Positions 48,260-57,494 of a stretch of 64,000 nt of DNA are shown here, piece after piece (positions within the stretch are counted from its first letter, which is position 1; every line of letters begins with the position of its first letter). The notes under the pieces were generated by a model. That model was given only the letters and a program-made list of their open reading frames with translations, was not told where the DNA came from and made no database searches. Position numbers and translations under genes: made by a program. Origin of the DNA: Bradyrhizobium diazoefficiens (GTDB lineage: Bacteria > Pseudomonadota > Alphaproteobacteria > Rhizobiales > Xanthobacteraceae); NCBI RefSeq assembly GCF_016612535.1, contig NZ_JAENXS010000002.1, positions 372,001-436,000 on the forward strand, given 5' to 3'.

Positions 48260-49426
48260 TCAAGGCATCCGCGAGGTCCAGGCCTGGCCACTTGCCGCTT
48301 TCTCGTATCCGTATTGGTACAGCGCCCGCATATAGGCCGTGTCGAAGCCTTCGGACTGCGGCGCCGGATAATCGCGTTCAATGTAGGAGAGATGGAAGCC
48401 GAGATGGTTGCGTTTGGCGAAATCGTAGGTCGAGAAGATGATCGAGCGCGTCTGCGACTGGGTGATCGAGGACAGGCTGCGTGAGGCGACATCGATCGTG
48501 CTGTTGGCGACGAGCTCGAAGTTGCGCTCGATCTTCTTGTTGACGAGGATGTAGATGTCCATCTTCGCATTGCCGGGCAGGCGGTCCTGGGAGAGCAGGG
48601 CTTCCGGCAAGGTGAGCACCGGAGCTGTCACGCCGCCATCGACGTGCATCTCCTGAAACTTGTGCCCCTGGCCTTCGGCTTCGATCAGGATCGGCGGAAA
48701 CACCAGGGGTATGCTAGCGGATGCCGCCATCACGTCGCGAAACAGTTTCAGCGCCTCGGGCGTACCGACCGCGGCGATCTTGCCCATGTCCCAGATCGCC
48801 GTCCGCTGGGTGTCGAGATCGGTCGTGACGATGAGTAGCCGCCGGCCCTTGGCGTTTTCGCGGGCGACCTGCGCCAGGATCTCCGGCCCGACATAGCGGG
48901 CCACCAGCTCGCGCAGCCGCGTATTGCCGAACAGGCCGGAGCTGAACAGGACACGCATGATGCTGGGGTCGCTCAGCAGGCTTTCCGCGATGCCGCTGGT
49001 ATAGAGCTCCCTGAGCGTGTCGTCATATCGCGAGCCGAGGAACGCGAACGGCGCGATCAGTCCGCCGGTGCTCACGCCCGAGACGACCGAGAAGGCGGGG
49101 CGGGTGCCGGCCGCGCTCCAGCCGTTCAGCACGCCGACGCCGTAGGCACCATCGGCGCCGCCGCCGGAGAGGGCGAGGTAGCTCCTGCTTGCGGTGCTGG
49201 TGTCCTTGTCGAAGCTGAATTTTGTGACCGGCTCGTCGGTGTAGCGGCGCAGACCCTCGATATCGAGCACGCGCGAGCTGGCGGCATCGGCCGCGGTATA
49301 GGGCGTCCGCGGCAGCGACGTGCAGGCGCCGAGCGCGAGGCTCAATGCCAGGGCGGCCAATCCGAGCAGGCGAAGGCCTGCCTGCCGGCTGCGGGCAAGG
49401 TTCGTCGGGACAACAGGGGCAGGCAT
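48260..49426 (-). CDS. Patatin-like phospholipase lipoprotein
   Basis: A 388-aa predicted lipoprotein with a lipobox ([10 protein letters not shown]). The patatin core has the oxyanion loop [15 protein letters not shown], the nucleophile GVSTGG (GxSxG, Ser) and the catalytic Asp in HVDGGV. Such enzymes hydrolyse lipid acyl chains. Start 49426 gives a 25-residue N-region before the hydrophobic part. A CGATACCGTAT operator-like sequence lies about 95 nt upstream. Confidence 0.88.
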   Translation of the reverse strand: MPAPVVPTNLARSRQAGLRLLGLAALALSLALGACTSLPRTPYTAADAASSRVLDIEGLRRYTDEPVTKFSFDKDTSTASRSYLALSGGGADGAYGVGVLNGWSAAGTRPAFSVVSGVSTGGLIAPFAFLGSRYDDTLRELYTSGIAESLLSDPSIMRVLFSSGLFGNTRLRELVARYVGPEILAQVARENAKGRRLLIVTTDLDTQRTAIWDMGKIAAVGTPEALKLFRDVMAASASIPLVFPPILIEAEGQGHKFQEMHVDGGVTAPVLTLPEALLSQDRLPGNAKMDIYILVNKKIERNFELVANSTIDVASRSLSSITQSQTRSIIFSTYDFAKRNHLGFHLSYIERDYPAPQSEGFDTAYMRALYQYGYEKAASGQAWTSRMP

Positions 49427-49518
49427 TGGCCGTCAATCACCGCATACGCTACACGGCGCGTCGCAGGCATTGTCGCCCGCGCGCCGGCATCCATCCAAGC
49501 CCCTGTGGTCTGATAGAA

Positions 49519-49535
49519 CTATACGGTATCGTTTT
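49519..49535. promoter_or_regulatory. TetR-operator-like site, patatin side
   Basis: CTATACGGTATCGTTTT, rc AAAACGATACCGTATAG, is near-identical to the site at 47308-47320. The shared core on the minus strand is AAAACGATAC-S-GTAT. It lies between the divergent patatin and tgt genes, close enough to control patatin. Confidence 0.55.
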
Positions 49536-49653
49536 GTTTAACAAGCGTCGGCGGCGCGGCCCAATTGTGGCCGGCCCGGGGACGCCGGCCGCCCCGCAGG
49601 ATCTGCGAACTGCACGGTTGATCGGCCCCTCCCGACACGCAATAAGCACCGCC

Positions 49654-50814
49654 ATGAATCCCAACAACAATCATCCCGATACCAGTCTTCCCAATCATTT
49701 CGAGCTGCTCGCCACCGACGGTGCGGCGCGGACCGGCCGCCTGACCACGCCGCATGGTGTGGTGCGCACGCCGGCCTTCATGCCGGTCGGCACGGCCGGC
49801 GCCATGAAGGGGATGCACTGGCGGGAGGTGCGCGACGCCGGCGCCGATATCGTGCTCGGCAACACCTATCACCTGATGCTGCGTCCGGGCGCGGAGCGCA
49901 TCAGCGCGCTCGGCGGCTTACAGCGGTTTACCGGCTGGAACGGGCCGATGTTGACGGATTCCGGCGGCTTCCAGGTGATGTCGCTGGCGGATTTGCGCAA
50001 AGTCAGCGAGCAGGCCGTCACCTTTCGCTCGCATATCGACGGCGCCAAGGTCGAGCTGTCGCCGGAACGCTCGATCCAGGTGCAGCGCCTGCTCGGCTCC
50101 GACATCGCGATGCAGATGGACGAGTGCGTGCGGCTGCCGGCCGAGCGCGACGATATCGACCGCGCGATGCGGCTGTCGCTACGCTGGGCCGAGCGCAGCA
50201 AGCGCGCCTTCGAGAACGCGCCCGACGGCTACATGCTGTTCGGCATCGTGCAGGGCGGCGACGTACCGCAGCTGCGTCACGCCAGCGCTAGAGGCCTCGT
50301 CGAGATCGGCTTCCACGGCTATGCGATTGGGGGACTGGCCGTCGGCGAGCCGCAGGCGGTGATGCTGGCCATGATCGGCGAGACCGCGCCGGCGCTGCCG
50401 TCCGATCGGTCGCGCTATCTGATGGGTGTCGGCACGCCCGACGACATCCTCGAGGCGGTGAAGCGCGGCATCGACATGTTCGATTGCGTGATGCCGACGC
50501 GCAATGGCCGCCACGGTGTGGCCTTCACGCGTTTCGGCCAGGTCAATTTGCGTAACGCGCGCCACGCCGACGACCCGCGCCCGCTCGACGAAGAGAGCTC
50601 ATGGCCGTCGACGCGCAACTATGCGCGCGCCTATCTGCACCATCTCGTCAAGGCGGGCGAGACGCTGGGGGCGATGCTGCTGTCCGAAATCAATATCGCT
50701 TATTACCAGTTCCTGATGCAGGGCATCAGGAATGCGATCGCAGACGGAATGTTCGATGAGTTCTATCAGCGTACGCGCGAGGGCTGGGCAAGGGGCGACA
50801 TCCCCCCGCGCTAG
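49654..50814 (+). CDS. tgt: tRNA-guanine transglycosylase lacking the zinc cysteines
   Basis: Tgt (386 aa) swaps guanine for preQ1 at the wobble position of tRNAs. [10 protein letters not shown] carries the active-site Asp, and [18 protein letters not shown] and [15 protein letters not shown] (nucleophile Asp) are all intact. The C-terminal zinc site, CxCxxC in well-studied enzymes, reads [20 protein letters not shown], so all three Cys are replaced although the downstream His remains. ATG 49654 is the natural start; earlier in-frame starts read through noncoding sequence. Confidence 0.95.
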   Translation: MNPNNNHPDTSLPNHFELLATDGAARTGRLTTPHGVVRTPAFMPVGTAGAMKGMHWREVRDAGADIVLGNTYHLMLRPGAERISALGGLQRFTGWNGPMLTDSGGFQVMSLADLRKVSEQAVTFRSHIDGAKVELSPERSIQVQRLLGSDIAMQMDECVRLPAERDDIDRAMRLSLRWAERSKRAFENAPDGYMLFGIVQGGDVPQLRHASARGLVEIGFHGYAIGGLAVGEPQAVMLAMIGETAPALPSDRSRYLMGVGTPDDILEAVKRGIDMFDCVMPTRNGRHGVAFTRFGQVNLRNARHADDPRPLDEESSWPSTRNYARAYLHHLVKAGETLGAMLLSEINIAYYQFLMQGIRNAIADGMFDEFYQRTREGWARGDIPPR

Positions 50815-50829
50815 GTCAAATGCACACGG

Positions 50830-51048
50830 TCAGTTGCACGTGAAACGCTGCTTGACGGCGTGCTTGGTCACGAAGCCATAACCGCAGGTGTCGCAGGTCC
50901 AGAGATAGCTGATCACGTGGTCCGAGACATAGGCCGAGGCTTCGGCGGCGACCATGGAATCGGCGCACACAGGACAGGTGGGCAACTCGCTGCAACGCGG
51001 ATCACGCCTTGACGCGACGGTCGGCAACACTTCAGCGACTGCTGACAT
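50830..51048 (-). CDS. Small zinc-ribbon protein
   Basis: A 72-aa protein with two CxxC pairs, CPVC (about residues 25-28) and CDTC (52-55), suggesting one bound zinc. A hydrophobic stretch VISYLWTC lies between them. GGGAGG is 9 nt upstream of ATG 51048, a strong ribosome site. Uncharacterised; it is convergent with tgt, 15 nt from its stop. Confidence 0.8.
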   Translation of the reverse strand: MSAVAEVLPTVASRRDPRCSELPTCPVCADSMVAAEASAYVSDHVISYLWTCDTCGYGFVTKHAVKQRFTCN

Positions 51049-51271
51049 CGTGGTGACCTCCCTGCTTTGAGACCGAAGTCTATCATAAGCAGAATCAGTT
51101 GACGAGGTCGCAACACAAATGCGTTGGTTTTCTTACAATGACAGCTCACGCGATTTTGCGATGCAGCGTATTTAACATGTGCCGCATTGTCGCTTGCGTG
51201 TCGCCGCAGGCTGTCTCTCAACTGCGCAAAAGCTGCGATCAGAGGCAAATTATCGCCACAGGGAGTTCATC

Positions 51272-52249
51272 ATGGACGCATCCTCAAAGACGGGTGCAGC
51301 GCACCAACCCGGCCGCGGTCGGATCTATGACTCAATCGTCGATGCATTCGGCGATACGCCGATCGTGCGCTTGCGCCGCTTGCCGGGCATGCACGGCGTG
51401 AACGCGACCATTTTGGCAAAACTCGAATATTACAATCCGGCCGCAAGCGTGAAGGATCGCATCGGCGCGGCGATGATCATCGCCATGGAGAAGACGGGCA
51501 TCATCAAGCCGGACACGGTGCTGATCGAGCCGACCTCAGGCAACACCGGCATCGCGCTCGCCTTCGTCGCTGCCTCGCGCGGTTATCGATTGAAGCTGGT
51601 GATGCCGGAATCCATGTCGATCGAGCGGCGCAAGATGCTTGCCTTTCTCGGCGCCGAACTGGTGCTGACCCCGGCCGCGCAAGGCATGAAGGGCGCGATT
51701 GCGGCGGCCGAGGAGTTGTTGAAGACGACGCCGAATTCTGTGATGCCGCAGCAGTTCAAGAACCTCGCCAATCCCGAGGTGCACCGCCGCACCACGGCGG
51801 AGGAGATCTGGAACGACACCGGAGGTAACATCGATTTCTTCGTCGCTGGCGTCGGCACCGGCGGCACCATTACCGGTGTCGGTCAGGTTCTGAAGCCGCG
51901 CCAGGCTTCCCTGCGAGTGGTCGCCGTCGAGCCCGAGGAGAGCCCGGTCCTGTCGGGCGGCCAGCACTCGCCGCACAAGATCCAAGGTATCGGTGCGGGC
52001 TTCGTGCCCGACATTCTCGACCGCTCGGTGATCGACGAGATCGTGAAGATCAACTCGACGACGGCAATCGAGACGTCGCGGGCGTTGGCCCGGCATGAGG
52101 GCATTCCGGGCGGCATCTCCTCCGGCGCCGCGATCGCCGCCGCGATCGAGATCGGCAAACGGCCGGAAGCCATGGGAAAAACCATTCTGGCTATAGTGCC
52201 GTCGTTCTCGGAGCGGTATCTTTCGACGGCTCTGTTTGAAGGAATCTAG
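51272..52249 (+). CDS. cysK: Cysteine synthase A
   Basis: CysK (325 aa) makes cysteine from O-acetylserine and sulfide. The PLP lysine is in [16 protein letters not shown] (about residue 59). [30 protein letters not shown] and [16 protein letters not shown] are the phosphate-binding and signature motifs. ATG 51272 follows GGGAG; translation upstream (from 51179) is not protein-like. A BrnA-like gene follows 3 nt later, probably in the same transcript. Confidence 0.94.
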   Translation: MDASSKTGAAHQPGRGRIYDSIVDAFGDTPIVRLRRLPGMHGVNATILAKLEYYNPAASVKDRIGAAMIIAMEKTGIIKPDTVLIEPTSGNTGIALAFVAASRGYRLKLVMPESMSIERRKMLAFLGAELVLTPAAQGMKGAIAAAEELLKTTPNSVMPQQFKNLANPEVHRRTTAEEIWNDTGGNIDFFVAGVGTGGTITGVGQVLKPRQASLRVVAVEPEESPVLSGGQHSPHKIQGIGAGFVPDILDRSVIDEIVKINSTTAIETSRALARHEGIPGGISSGAAIAAAIEIGKRPEAMGKTILAIVPSFSERYLSTALFEGI

Positions 52250-52252
52250 GAC

Positions 52253-52492
52253 ATGGCGGATCAACCGAGGCGGCCGCGGACATTGGGCGACGCGCGGAGC
52301 GAAGCCGAGGCGGCGTTCAAGAAAGTGACCGCCAAGGTCGCCGTAGCGCCGCCGAAGCAGAACGTGGCGCCGGGGATCAAGGAACAGGTGACCCTACGGA
52401 TCGACCAGGACGTGCTGGAGCATTTCCAGGCGGGCGGCCCCGGCTGGCAGGACCGCATCAACGAGGCGCTGCGGAAGGCTGCGGGGAAGTAG
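52253..52492 (+). CDS. BrnA-family antitoxin-like protein, orphan
   Basis: A 79-aa protein with a disordered Lys/Ala/Pro-rich N-terminus and a C-terminal BrnA-like domain: VTLRIDQDVLEHFQAGGPGW then QDRINEALRKAAG. This ribbon-helix-helix-type domain is the antitoxin part of BrnT/BrnA modules. No BrnT toxin gene lies next to it; instead it is coupled to cysK. It may now act as a stand-alone DNA-binding protein. Confidence 0.8.
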   Translation: MADQPRRPRTLGDARSEAEAAFKKVTAKVAVAPPKQNVAPGIKEQVTLRIDQDVLEHFQAGGPGWQDRINEALRKAAGK

Positions 52493-52518
52493 GCTCCTCA
52501 CACTGAGGACGACCAACG

Positions 52519-52550
52519 AAAAAAGCCCGGCGGCTAGCCGGGCTTTTTTG
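52519..52550. terminator. Bidirectional intrinsic terminator
   Basis: AAAAAAGCCCGGC and GCCGGGCTTTTTT flank a GGCTA loop, giving a symmetric stem with a T-run in both directions. It serves the + strand cysK-brnA unit and the convergent caspase-like gene, whose stop is 22 nt further on. Confidence 0.9.
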
Positions 52551-52571
52551 TTCGGGGATTAGGCTTGCGCC

Positions 52572-53996
52572 TCAGTGACGGAACATGCCGCCCATCATGC
52601 CGCCGACGACGCCGCCCATGAAGGCAGCGCCGGCATCGCCACCGCCGCGATGGCCGCCACCGCCGCCGCTGCTCGCGGGGGCGCTGGCGCGCCGGGCCGG
52701 CTTCGGGCCGTCGTCGCTTGCGGTCGATGTCGAGGCAACAATCTCGGCGAGCAGCGCTTTGTGCTGGAACTTGTTGAGAAAGCCCGTCGACGGATAGCCG
52801 CGGGCGGCCTGCCAGCGCTTGAGCACCGTCCGCGTGTCGTCGTTGAACACGCCCGTCACTTTGGTGTCGAAGCCAAGCCCGTTGAGACGGCGCTGCACGT
52901 CGCGGCGCTGGCCCTTGTCGAGGCCGATCTGGTCCTCGGTGAGCTGGCTGGCGTCGTCGGTGAAGGTCGCGGGATCGACGCCGGCATTGAGATTGCGGGT
53001 GGTGGTCGACGGACCGTTCTGAATCGCTGCGAGCCGTGCCAGCGCCAGCGCCTTAAACTGGCCGTTCGGATAGGTGGAGAGGTAGGCGTTGAGCTCTTCC
53101 GGCTTGTTGGTTTCCTTCACGGAGCGCCAGTATTCGAGCTCGACACCGTCGGAGCTGTTGCTGGCCGCAGGCGCCGGCACGCTGCTGGACGCGGTTGGTG
53201 CGGCGTTGGCGACCTGCTGGCTCTGCTGCGCCGGGTTGAGATAGACGGCGCCGATCAGATTGGTGTGGCCCCAGGGAAGCTGACCCTTGTGGGTCTCCTC
53301 GTTGACCTGGGCGCGCACCGACGTCATCGCCTGCTGGATTTCGACGCCGGGCTTGGTGATGTTGTCGATCAGCGCGCGGGTGAACGGGCTGTTGTTGCCC
53401 TCCTGGCCATCGAGGGCGGTCTGGCCCGGGCCGGTCGCGAACGCGATCAGCGTGCCTTCGCCGGACTTCATCTCAGCGAGGCCGCTCTGCACGTTGACAC
53501 TACGGGTCGCCGAGTTCGATTTGATCTTGGCGGCAAAGGGATTGTCGCGGCAGGCGTCGAGGAACACCAGCTTCACCTTGGCGTCGCCCATGGTCTGGTC
53601 GAGCGTCAGGTCGATATTGATGGCGGCCCCCAGCTTGACGTCCATCTCCGATTTGATGTCGGCATCGACGGGCAGGAGATAGTTGCTGCCGCCGACGGCG
53701 ATGCCGTGACCGGCGTAGTAGAACACTGCGACATCGGAGCCCTGTGCCTTGCGGCCGAAGTCCAGCAGCTTCTCCGTCATCTGGTCGCGGGTGAGGTTGG
53801 ATCCTTCGATCACCTCGAAGCCGACATTGCGCAACGTCGAGGCCATCGCCTTGGCGTCGATCGGCGGGTTCGGCAATTGCGCGACGTTCTTGTAGGCGCC
53901 ATTGCCGACGACGAAGGCGACGCGGCGGTCGGCCTTTGCGGCGCTGACCGACAGCGCCATGCACATCAACGAAACCAGGAGGGCGAGAGTGCGCAT
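52572..53996 (-). CDS. Caspase-like (peptidase C14) protein with a peptidoglycan-binding-like domain
   Basis: A 474-aa exported protein. The signal peptide is residues 1-22 (ending SAAKA). The caspase-like domain has the catalytic His in VAVFYYAGHGIAVGG and the catalytic Cys in VKLVFLDACRDNPF. A helical stretch follows (EYWRSVKETNKPEELNAYLS), then a PG-binding-1-like domain (DKGQRRDVQRRLNGLGF, then DTRTVLKRWQAARGYPS). The C-terminus is extremely Gly-rich. This is a type of metacaspase-like protein common in rhizobia. Confidence 0.88.
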   Translation of the reverse strand: MRTLALLVSLMCMALSVSAAKADRRVAFVVGNGAYKNVAQLPNPPIDAKAMASTLRNVGFEVIEGSNLTRDQMTEKLLDFGRKAQGSDVAVFYYAGHGIAVGGSNYLLPVDADIKSEMDVKLGAAINIDLTLDQTMGDAKVKLVFLDACRDNPFAAKIKSNSATRSVNVQSGLAEMKSGEGTLIAFATGPGQTALDGQEGNNSPFTRALIDNITKPGVEIQQAMTSVRAQVNEETHKGQLPWGHTNLIGAVYLNPAQQSQQVANAAPTASSSVPAPAASNSSDGVELEYWRSVKETNKPEELNAYLSTYPNGQFKALALARLAAIQNGPSTTTRNLNAGVDPATFTDDASQLTEDQIGLDKGQRRDVQRRLNGLGFDTKVTGVFNDDTRTVLKRWQAARGYPSTGFLNKFQHKALLAEIVASTSTASDDGPKPARRASAPASSGGGGGHRGGGDAGAAFMGGVVGGMMGGMFRH

Positions 53997-54206
53997 CTGA
54001 AATCCCCAACAGAATCGAATGGCTGGCAGCAACAAATTGGCGTCGAACCTACACGAAAGCGCCCGGCTTCGCGCTAGCAAAACAACCCTTCAGCCAACTC
54101 ACCAACCCGCTGCTCTGTGACCGAGCGTGGACGATGGAATGCCTTTCCAACGTGATCCAAATCACGCTCGACCACTCTGTTTTGTCGCGTCAGGCCGCGC
54201 GCCGGT

Positions 54207-55088
54207 TCACTGCACGCGGGCGGGGACGGGGACCGGCGTTGCAGGCTTCAAATTCAGGAGATTGCCGCACAGGATCAGGGCCGCGCCCAGCACGGTCCAG
54301 GCATCGAGCCGCTCGGAATAGAGCAGCCAGCCGGCAGTTGCGGTCAGGGGAACCCGCAGGAAGTCCATGGGAACGACAATCGTGGCGTCCGCATAGCGCA
54401 TCGCGCTGGCGAGGCAATAGTGCGAGAAAGTGCCGCAAACAGCGATGACGCCCATCCAGGCCCAGACATAGGCCGACGGCCAGGTCCAGACGAACAGCGT
54501 CGGCACGAAGCCTGCGACCGATTGCACCACGATCATCCAGAACAGGATCGAGAGCGCGCTTTCGGTGCGGGTCAGCGATTTGACCAGCGCCATCGAAACG
54601 CCAAATCCCATCGCGGCCCCGAGCGCGATCAGCTGGCCTGGATTGACCTCGCCGGTGGCGGGCCGGACGATGACGATCACACCGACGAGACCGAGCACGA
54701 TGGCGGCGATCTTCCACGGCGTCATGCGCTCGGACAGGAAGCTGGCCGCCAGGATCGCCGTCCAGATCGGCATGGTGAACTCGATCGCGACCACCTGGCC
54801 GATCGGAATCAGCGTCAGCGCGAAGAACCAGCCGAGCTGCGCGACATAGTGCACCGAGTTGCGGCCGATATGCTGCGGCAGGCGTCGCGTCTTCAGGACC
54901 TTGAATCCACCAGCGCGATAGATGATCGGCAACAGCAGCACGAAGCCGGCCAGCGACCGCACCTCCATAATTTGGAAGACGTTCAGCTCGCGCGTGGTTT
55001 CGCGTCCGGCCACCGCCATGATCAGCATCAACGACAGCCAGCCGGCCATCCAGAAGGCGGCCATGGTTTTGGACGGTGTCGTGCTCAT
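54207..55088 (-). CDS. EamA/DMT-family transporter
   Basis: A 293-aa inner-membrane transporter with ten hydrophobic helices in two EamA halves (first about 10-135, second about 150-285). FTMPIWTAILAASFLSERMTPWK is typical of the first half and PMDFLRVPLTATAGWLLYSERLD of the second. The family exports metabolites; the substrate is unknown. ATG 55088 is the first Met before the helix run. It is divergent from the RidA gene. Confidence 0.88.
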   Translation of the reverse strand: MSTTPSKTMAAFWMAGWLSLMLIMAVAGRETTRELNVFQIMEVRSLAGFVLLLPIIYRAGGFKVLKTRRLPQHIGRNSVHYVAQLGWFFALTLIPIGQVVAIEFTMPIWTAILAASFLSERMTPWKIAAIVLGLVGVIVIVRPATGEVNPGQLIALGAAMGFGVSMALVKSLTRTESALSILFWMIVVQSVAGFVPTLFVWTWPSAYVWAWMGVIAVCGTFSHYCLASAMRYADATIVVPMDFLRVPLTATAGWLLYSERLDAWTVLGAALILCGNLLNLKPATPVPVPARVQ

Positions 55089-55229
55089 GGGGGAAGCAGG
55101 AATCCTGAGGGGGAGGCCGGTATCGGCGACATCGCCGCCGTTTGCAACGGCCAAATCTGCGGGTGCAGCGATGCAGGGCGGCGTGCTACGGCAGCGCAGA
55201 TCAACAAGAAAATGGGGAGTTCTCCGCTC

Positions 55230-55628
55230 ATGCGTATCTTGCAGCCGGCCGAATGGAAGAAACCGCGCGGCTTTTCACATGGCGTGGTGGCGGAGGGGCC
55301 GGGCCGCTGGATCGTGCTGGCCGGGCAGACCGGTGGCGACGAGGCCGGCAATTACGAGCCCGACATGGCGGCCCAGGTCGCAACCGCGCTGAAGCGGATT
55401 ATCAAGCTGCTCGCAGAGGCCGGCGCCGGACCCGAGCATATCGTGCGCCTGACCTGGTATCTGACCAGCCGCAGCGAATATGAGGCCGCGGGCGCCGGCA
55501 TTGGTGCGGCCTGGAAGGAGACGCTCGGCCGCAATTTTCCGCCTTCGACGCTGCTCTATATCGGCGGCCTCGTGGACGACCGGGCCAAGGTCGAGATCGA
55601 GGTCACGGCGTTCGTTCCGAGCACATGA
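55230..55628 (+). CDS. RidA family protein
   Basis: A 132-aa YjgF/RidA-type protein, which usually hydrolyses reactive enamine/imine intermediates from PLP enzymes. The layout is HGVVAEGPGRWIVLAGQTGG, TALKRIIKLLAEAGAGPEHI and PPSTLLYIGGLVDDRAKVEI, matching the family. The canonical catalytic Arg of active RidA is not obvious (position reads FPPSTLLYIGG), so it may be a non-deaminase subgroup. ATG 55230 has GGGGAG about 10 nt upstream; 55212 is also possible. Confidence 0.88.
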   Translation: MRILQPAEWKKPRGFSHGVVAEGPGRWIVLAGQTGGDEAGNYEPDMAAQVATALKRIIKLLAEAGAGPEHIVRLTWYLTSRSEYEAAGAGIGAAWKETLGRNFPPSTLLYIGGLVDDRAKVEIEVTAFVPST

Positions 55629-55635
55629 AAAAAAA

Positions 55636-55659
55636 CGATCCGGCGAGGTCGCCGGATCG
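55636..55659 (-). terminator. Intrinsic terminator of the minus-strand secreted gene
   Basis: CGATCCGGCGA and TCGCCGGATCG form a near-perfect stem. On the minus strand it runs into TTTTTTT, so it ends the gene at 55682-56227. The RidA gene stops just before it on the other strand. Confidence 0.85.
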
Positions 55660-55681
55660 ATTGTCATGTCGTGGTAATGTC

Positions 55682-56227
55682 TTAGCGCGACATCGAAATG
55701 TTGGCGCCGCGGAACTGACTATCCGCGCGAATCGTGACGGATTGCCTGTTGCCGCTCGTCCTCAGCGCAATGTTGGCGTTGAAGCCGGCGGCGGAGGCGA
55801 CCACCTCGAAATTTCCGCCGCCGCCGCGGCCCTGGAGGGAGCCGCTAATGTTCCGGCTTGCCTCGCTCCAGCTGCCGGTAATGGCGCTGCCTTCCGCCCT
55901 GACGTTGGCGCCGAGGTTGAACTTGTAGGCGTCGCTGGCACAGGTCAGCGACATCTCCATGGTGGGACCGATCGGAGCGTATTTGGCCCGGCAGCGGATC
56001 CGCTCAGTCGAACCGTCGTCGAGGGTGACCGTGCCGCCGCCGCTCCAGCTGCCCGCCAGCGGCGCGAAGGGGCCGGACTGGGCGTTGCTCCCGGAGCTGG
56101 CAACAGCTGTCACAAACAAAACGGCGGCCGCCATGAGCAGCCGCCGGTTGAGGACGCCAGTCCCGAATTGCTTATTGGCGCGATGCTTCCCACCGCCCGC
56201 TGCATGGTATGCCTGCAGATGCTCCAT
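55682..56227 (-). CDS. Secreted beta-rich protein, unknown function
   Basis: A 181-aa protein with a Gly/His-rich N-region and a signal-like helix (LLMAAAVLFVTAVASSG). The mature part opens FAPLAGSWSGGGTVTLDDGS and then alternates short strands and Gly, like an Omp or lipocalin-type barrel. The start at 56227 has GGGGAAG 5 nt upstream and overlaps the upstream gene by 56 nt; a start at 56134 would avoid overlap but lacks a ribosome site. Function unknown. Confidence 0.7.
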   Translation of the reverse strand: MEHLQAYHAAGGGKHRANKQFGTGVLNRRLLMAAAVLFVTAVASSGSNAQSGPFAPLAGSWSGGGTVTLDDGSTERIRCRAKYAPIGPTMEMSLTCASDAYKFNLGANVRAEGSAITGSWSEASRNISGSLQGRGGGGNFEVVASAAGFNANIALRTSGNRQSVTIRADSQFRGANISMSR

Positions 56228-56522
56228 TCCACTTCCCCGATCCGGCGTTGCCGCTGAGTTGACCGTTGGCATATGCACCATTGATCGAAACTTTCACAAG
56301 ACCCCCGCTGCCGATGGTGCCGGAAACGTTAGCGCCGGGTGCGCTGATCTTGCCGTCGGCAACCGTCAGCATGGAGCTTGCGCTCGGCTCGCAGGAGCCG
56401 GTCTTGGTCACGATGGTGACCTGCCAATTGCCGTCATACGGGGTCTGGGCGACCACAGGGGCGACGAGGGTGGCGGTAACAACTGAAGCGGCACAGAACG
56501 CCGCGATGCGACCAAAACGCAT
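56172..56522 (-). CDS. Small secreted protein, unknown function
   Basis: A 116-aa exported protein with a signal peptide (IAAFCAASVVTATLVAPVVAQ). The mature part, TPYDGNWQVTIVTKTGSCEP onward, is made of short strands with four Gly-rich repeats (NVSGTIGSGG, LSGNAGSGKW) and two Cys. It may share an ancestor with the next gene (both have a G-W start). It lies directly upstream of it on the same strand and overlaps it. Confidence 0.75.
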   Translation of the reverse strand: MRFGRIAAFCAASVVTATLVAPVVAQTPYDGNWQVTIVTKTGSCEPSASSMLTVADGKISAPGANVSGTIGSGGLVKVSINGAYANGQLSGNAGSGKWNGASAGIPCSGRWEASRQ

Positions 56523-56720
56523 GAATTCCGTCCTTGAATTTGTCTGATATGCTGACACTTATTCGGACGAAATGTGACGGAAATTTGGTGCAATGCCAAA
56601 TCGAAAATTGTTCCTGTGGAAACAATGGTTTATTTGCGTTCCTGGGTTCAATTTTCGAAGCAGAATCAATGCAGCTTCACGTTAATCGTTAACGTCGGGA
56701 GCGACTCACGAAAGAGAGAC

Positions 56721-57308
56721 TCACGAAAGACTTGGCGCCGAGGTCGCGAATTGTTCGTCCTGGGCTTTTGACGGCAATGCCTTGTGGACCTTGGCATAAT
56801 CGATCACGTCGGCCAGCAGCTTGAGGCCGAGCGGGGCCAGCGCACGCTCCCAGAGTTCGCGGGCGGTCTCGCCCTTCTTGACGAAGCACCAGTCCTGGGC
56901 GGCGATGGCGCCGGCATCCATGCGGTCGGCGAGATGATAGATCGTGCCGCCGGCGATCGGATCGCCTTCCTTGATGGTCCATTCCACCGCCGCCTTGCCG
57001 CGATGGCGCGGCAGCAGCGAGGGGTGATAGCCGATCCCGCCGAGCTTGGCGGCGTCGAGCGCATCCTTGCCGATGCGGGCGTGGCTGTGCGCGGTGATGA
57101 TCAGGTCGGTATCGGGGGCGATCTCCGAAGCAACCACGAGCTTCGGATTGGCCTGCACCACCACCTCGATGCCGGCGGCCTTGGCGGTCGCGGCCAGGCG
57201 GTCGTCCGCCTCGGCGACCACGACCCGCACGATCGCGACGCCGTGCTCGCGGAGCATGTTCAGGGTGGTCACGCCGAAATGGCGGGAGCCGACGAGGGTA
57301 ATGCGCAT
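56721..57308 (-). CDS. Formyltransferase-fold protein (Fmt N-domain-like)
   Basis: A 195-aa protein made of a formyltransferase N-terminal domain. It begins MRITLVGSRHFGVTTLNML, and the motif IGYHPSLLPRHRGKAAVEW holds the conserved His of folate-dependent formyltransferases. ADRMDAGAIAAQDWCFV corresponds to the substrate Asp region. It lacks the C-terminal tRNA-binding domain of Fmt, so it may act on a small sugar or amine. Start 57308 is clear. Confidence 0.82.
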   Translation of the reverse strand: MRITLVGSRHFGVTTLNMLREHGVAIVRVVVAEADDRLAATAKAAGIEVVVQANPKLVVASEIAPDTDLIITAHSHARIGKDALDAAKLGGIGYHPSLLPRHRGKAAVEWTIKEGDPIAGGTIYHLADRMDAGAIAAQDWCFVKKGETARELWERALAPLGLKLLADVIDYAKVHKALPSKAQDEQFATSAPSLS

Positions 57309-57494
57309 GAGTGTCTGATCCGTCTCGCAGCTGCGTCATCCCCCGATAACACGTCAGGCCGCCCTGTCACCACCCGCCCGGCGTTTGCGGCGGTTATCAA
57401 CAATGCGCAGCAGGCAGGCCGCAGTGAATTCCGCGATTGCGCAGCCGCCCACTCCAGTGCTTCCATGCCGGCATCGTCGGCTCGGAGCGAACGC

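Noticed and set aside
51137..51271. A possible cysteine-rich leader (MCRIVACV) before cysK
   Set aside because: The frame runs on far into cysK with no stop near the leader and no terminator hairpin, so an attenuator like that of asd is not supported.
52575..54077. A 500-codon + strand open frame opposite the caspase-like gene
   Set aside because: Shadow frame; the minus-strand gene has a signal peptide, catalytic dyad and terminator.
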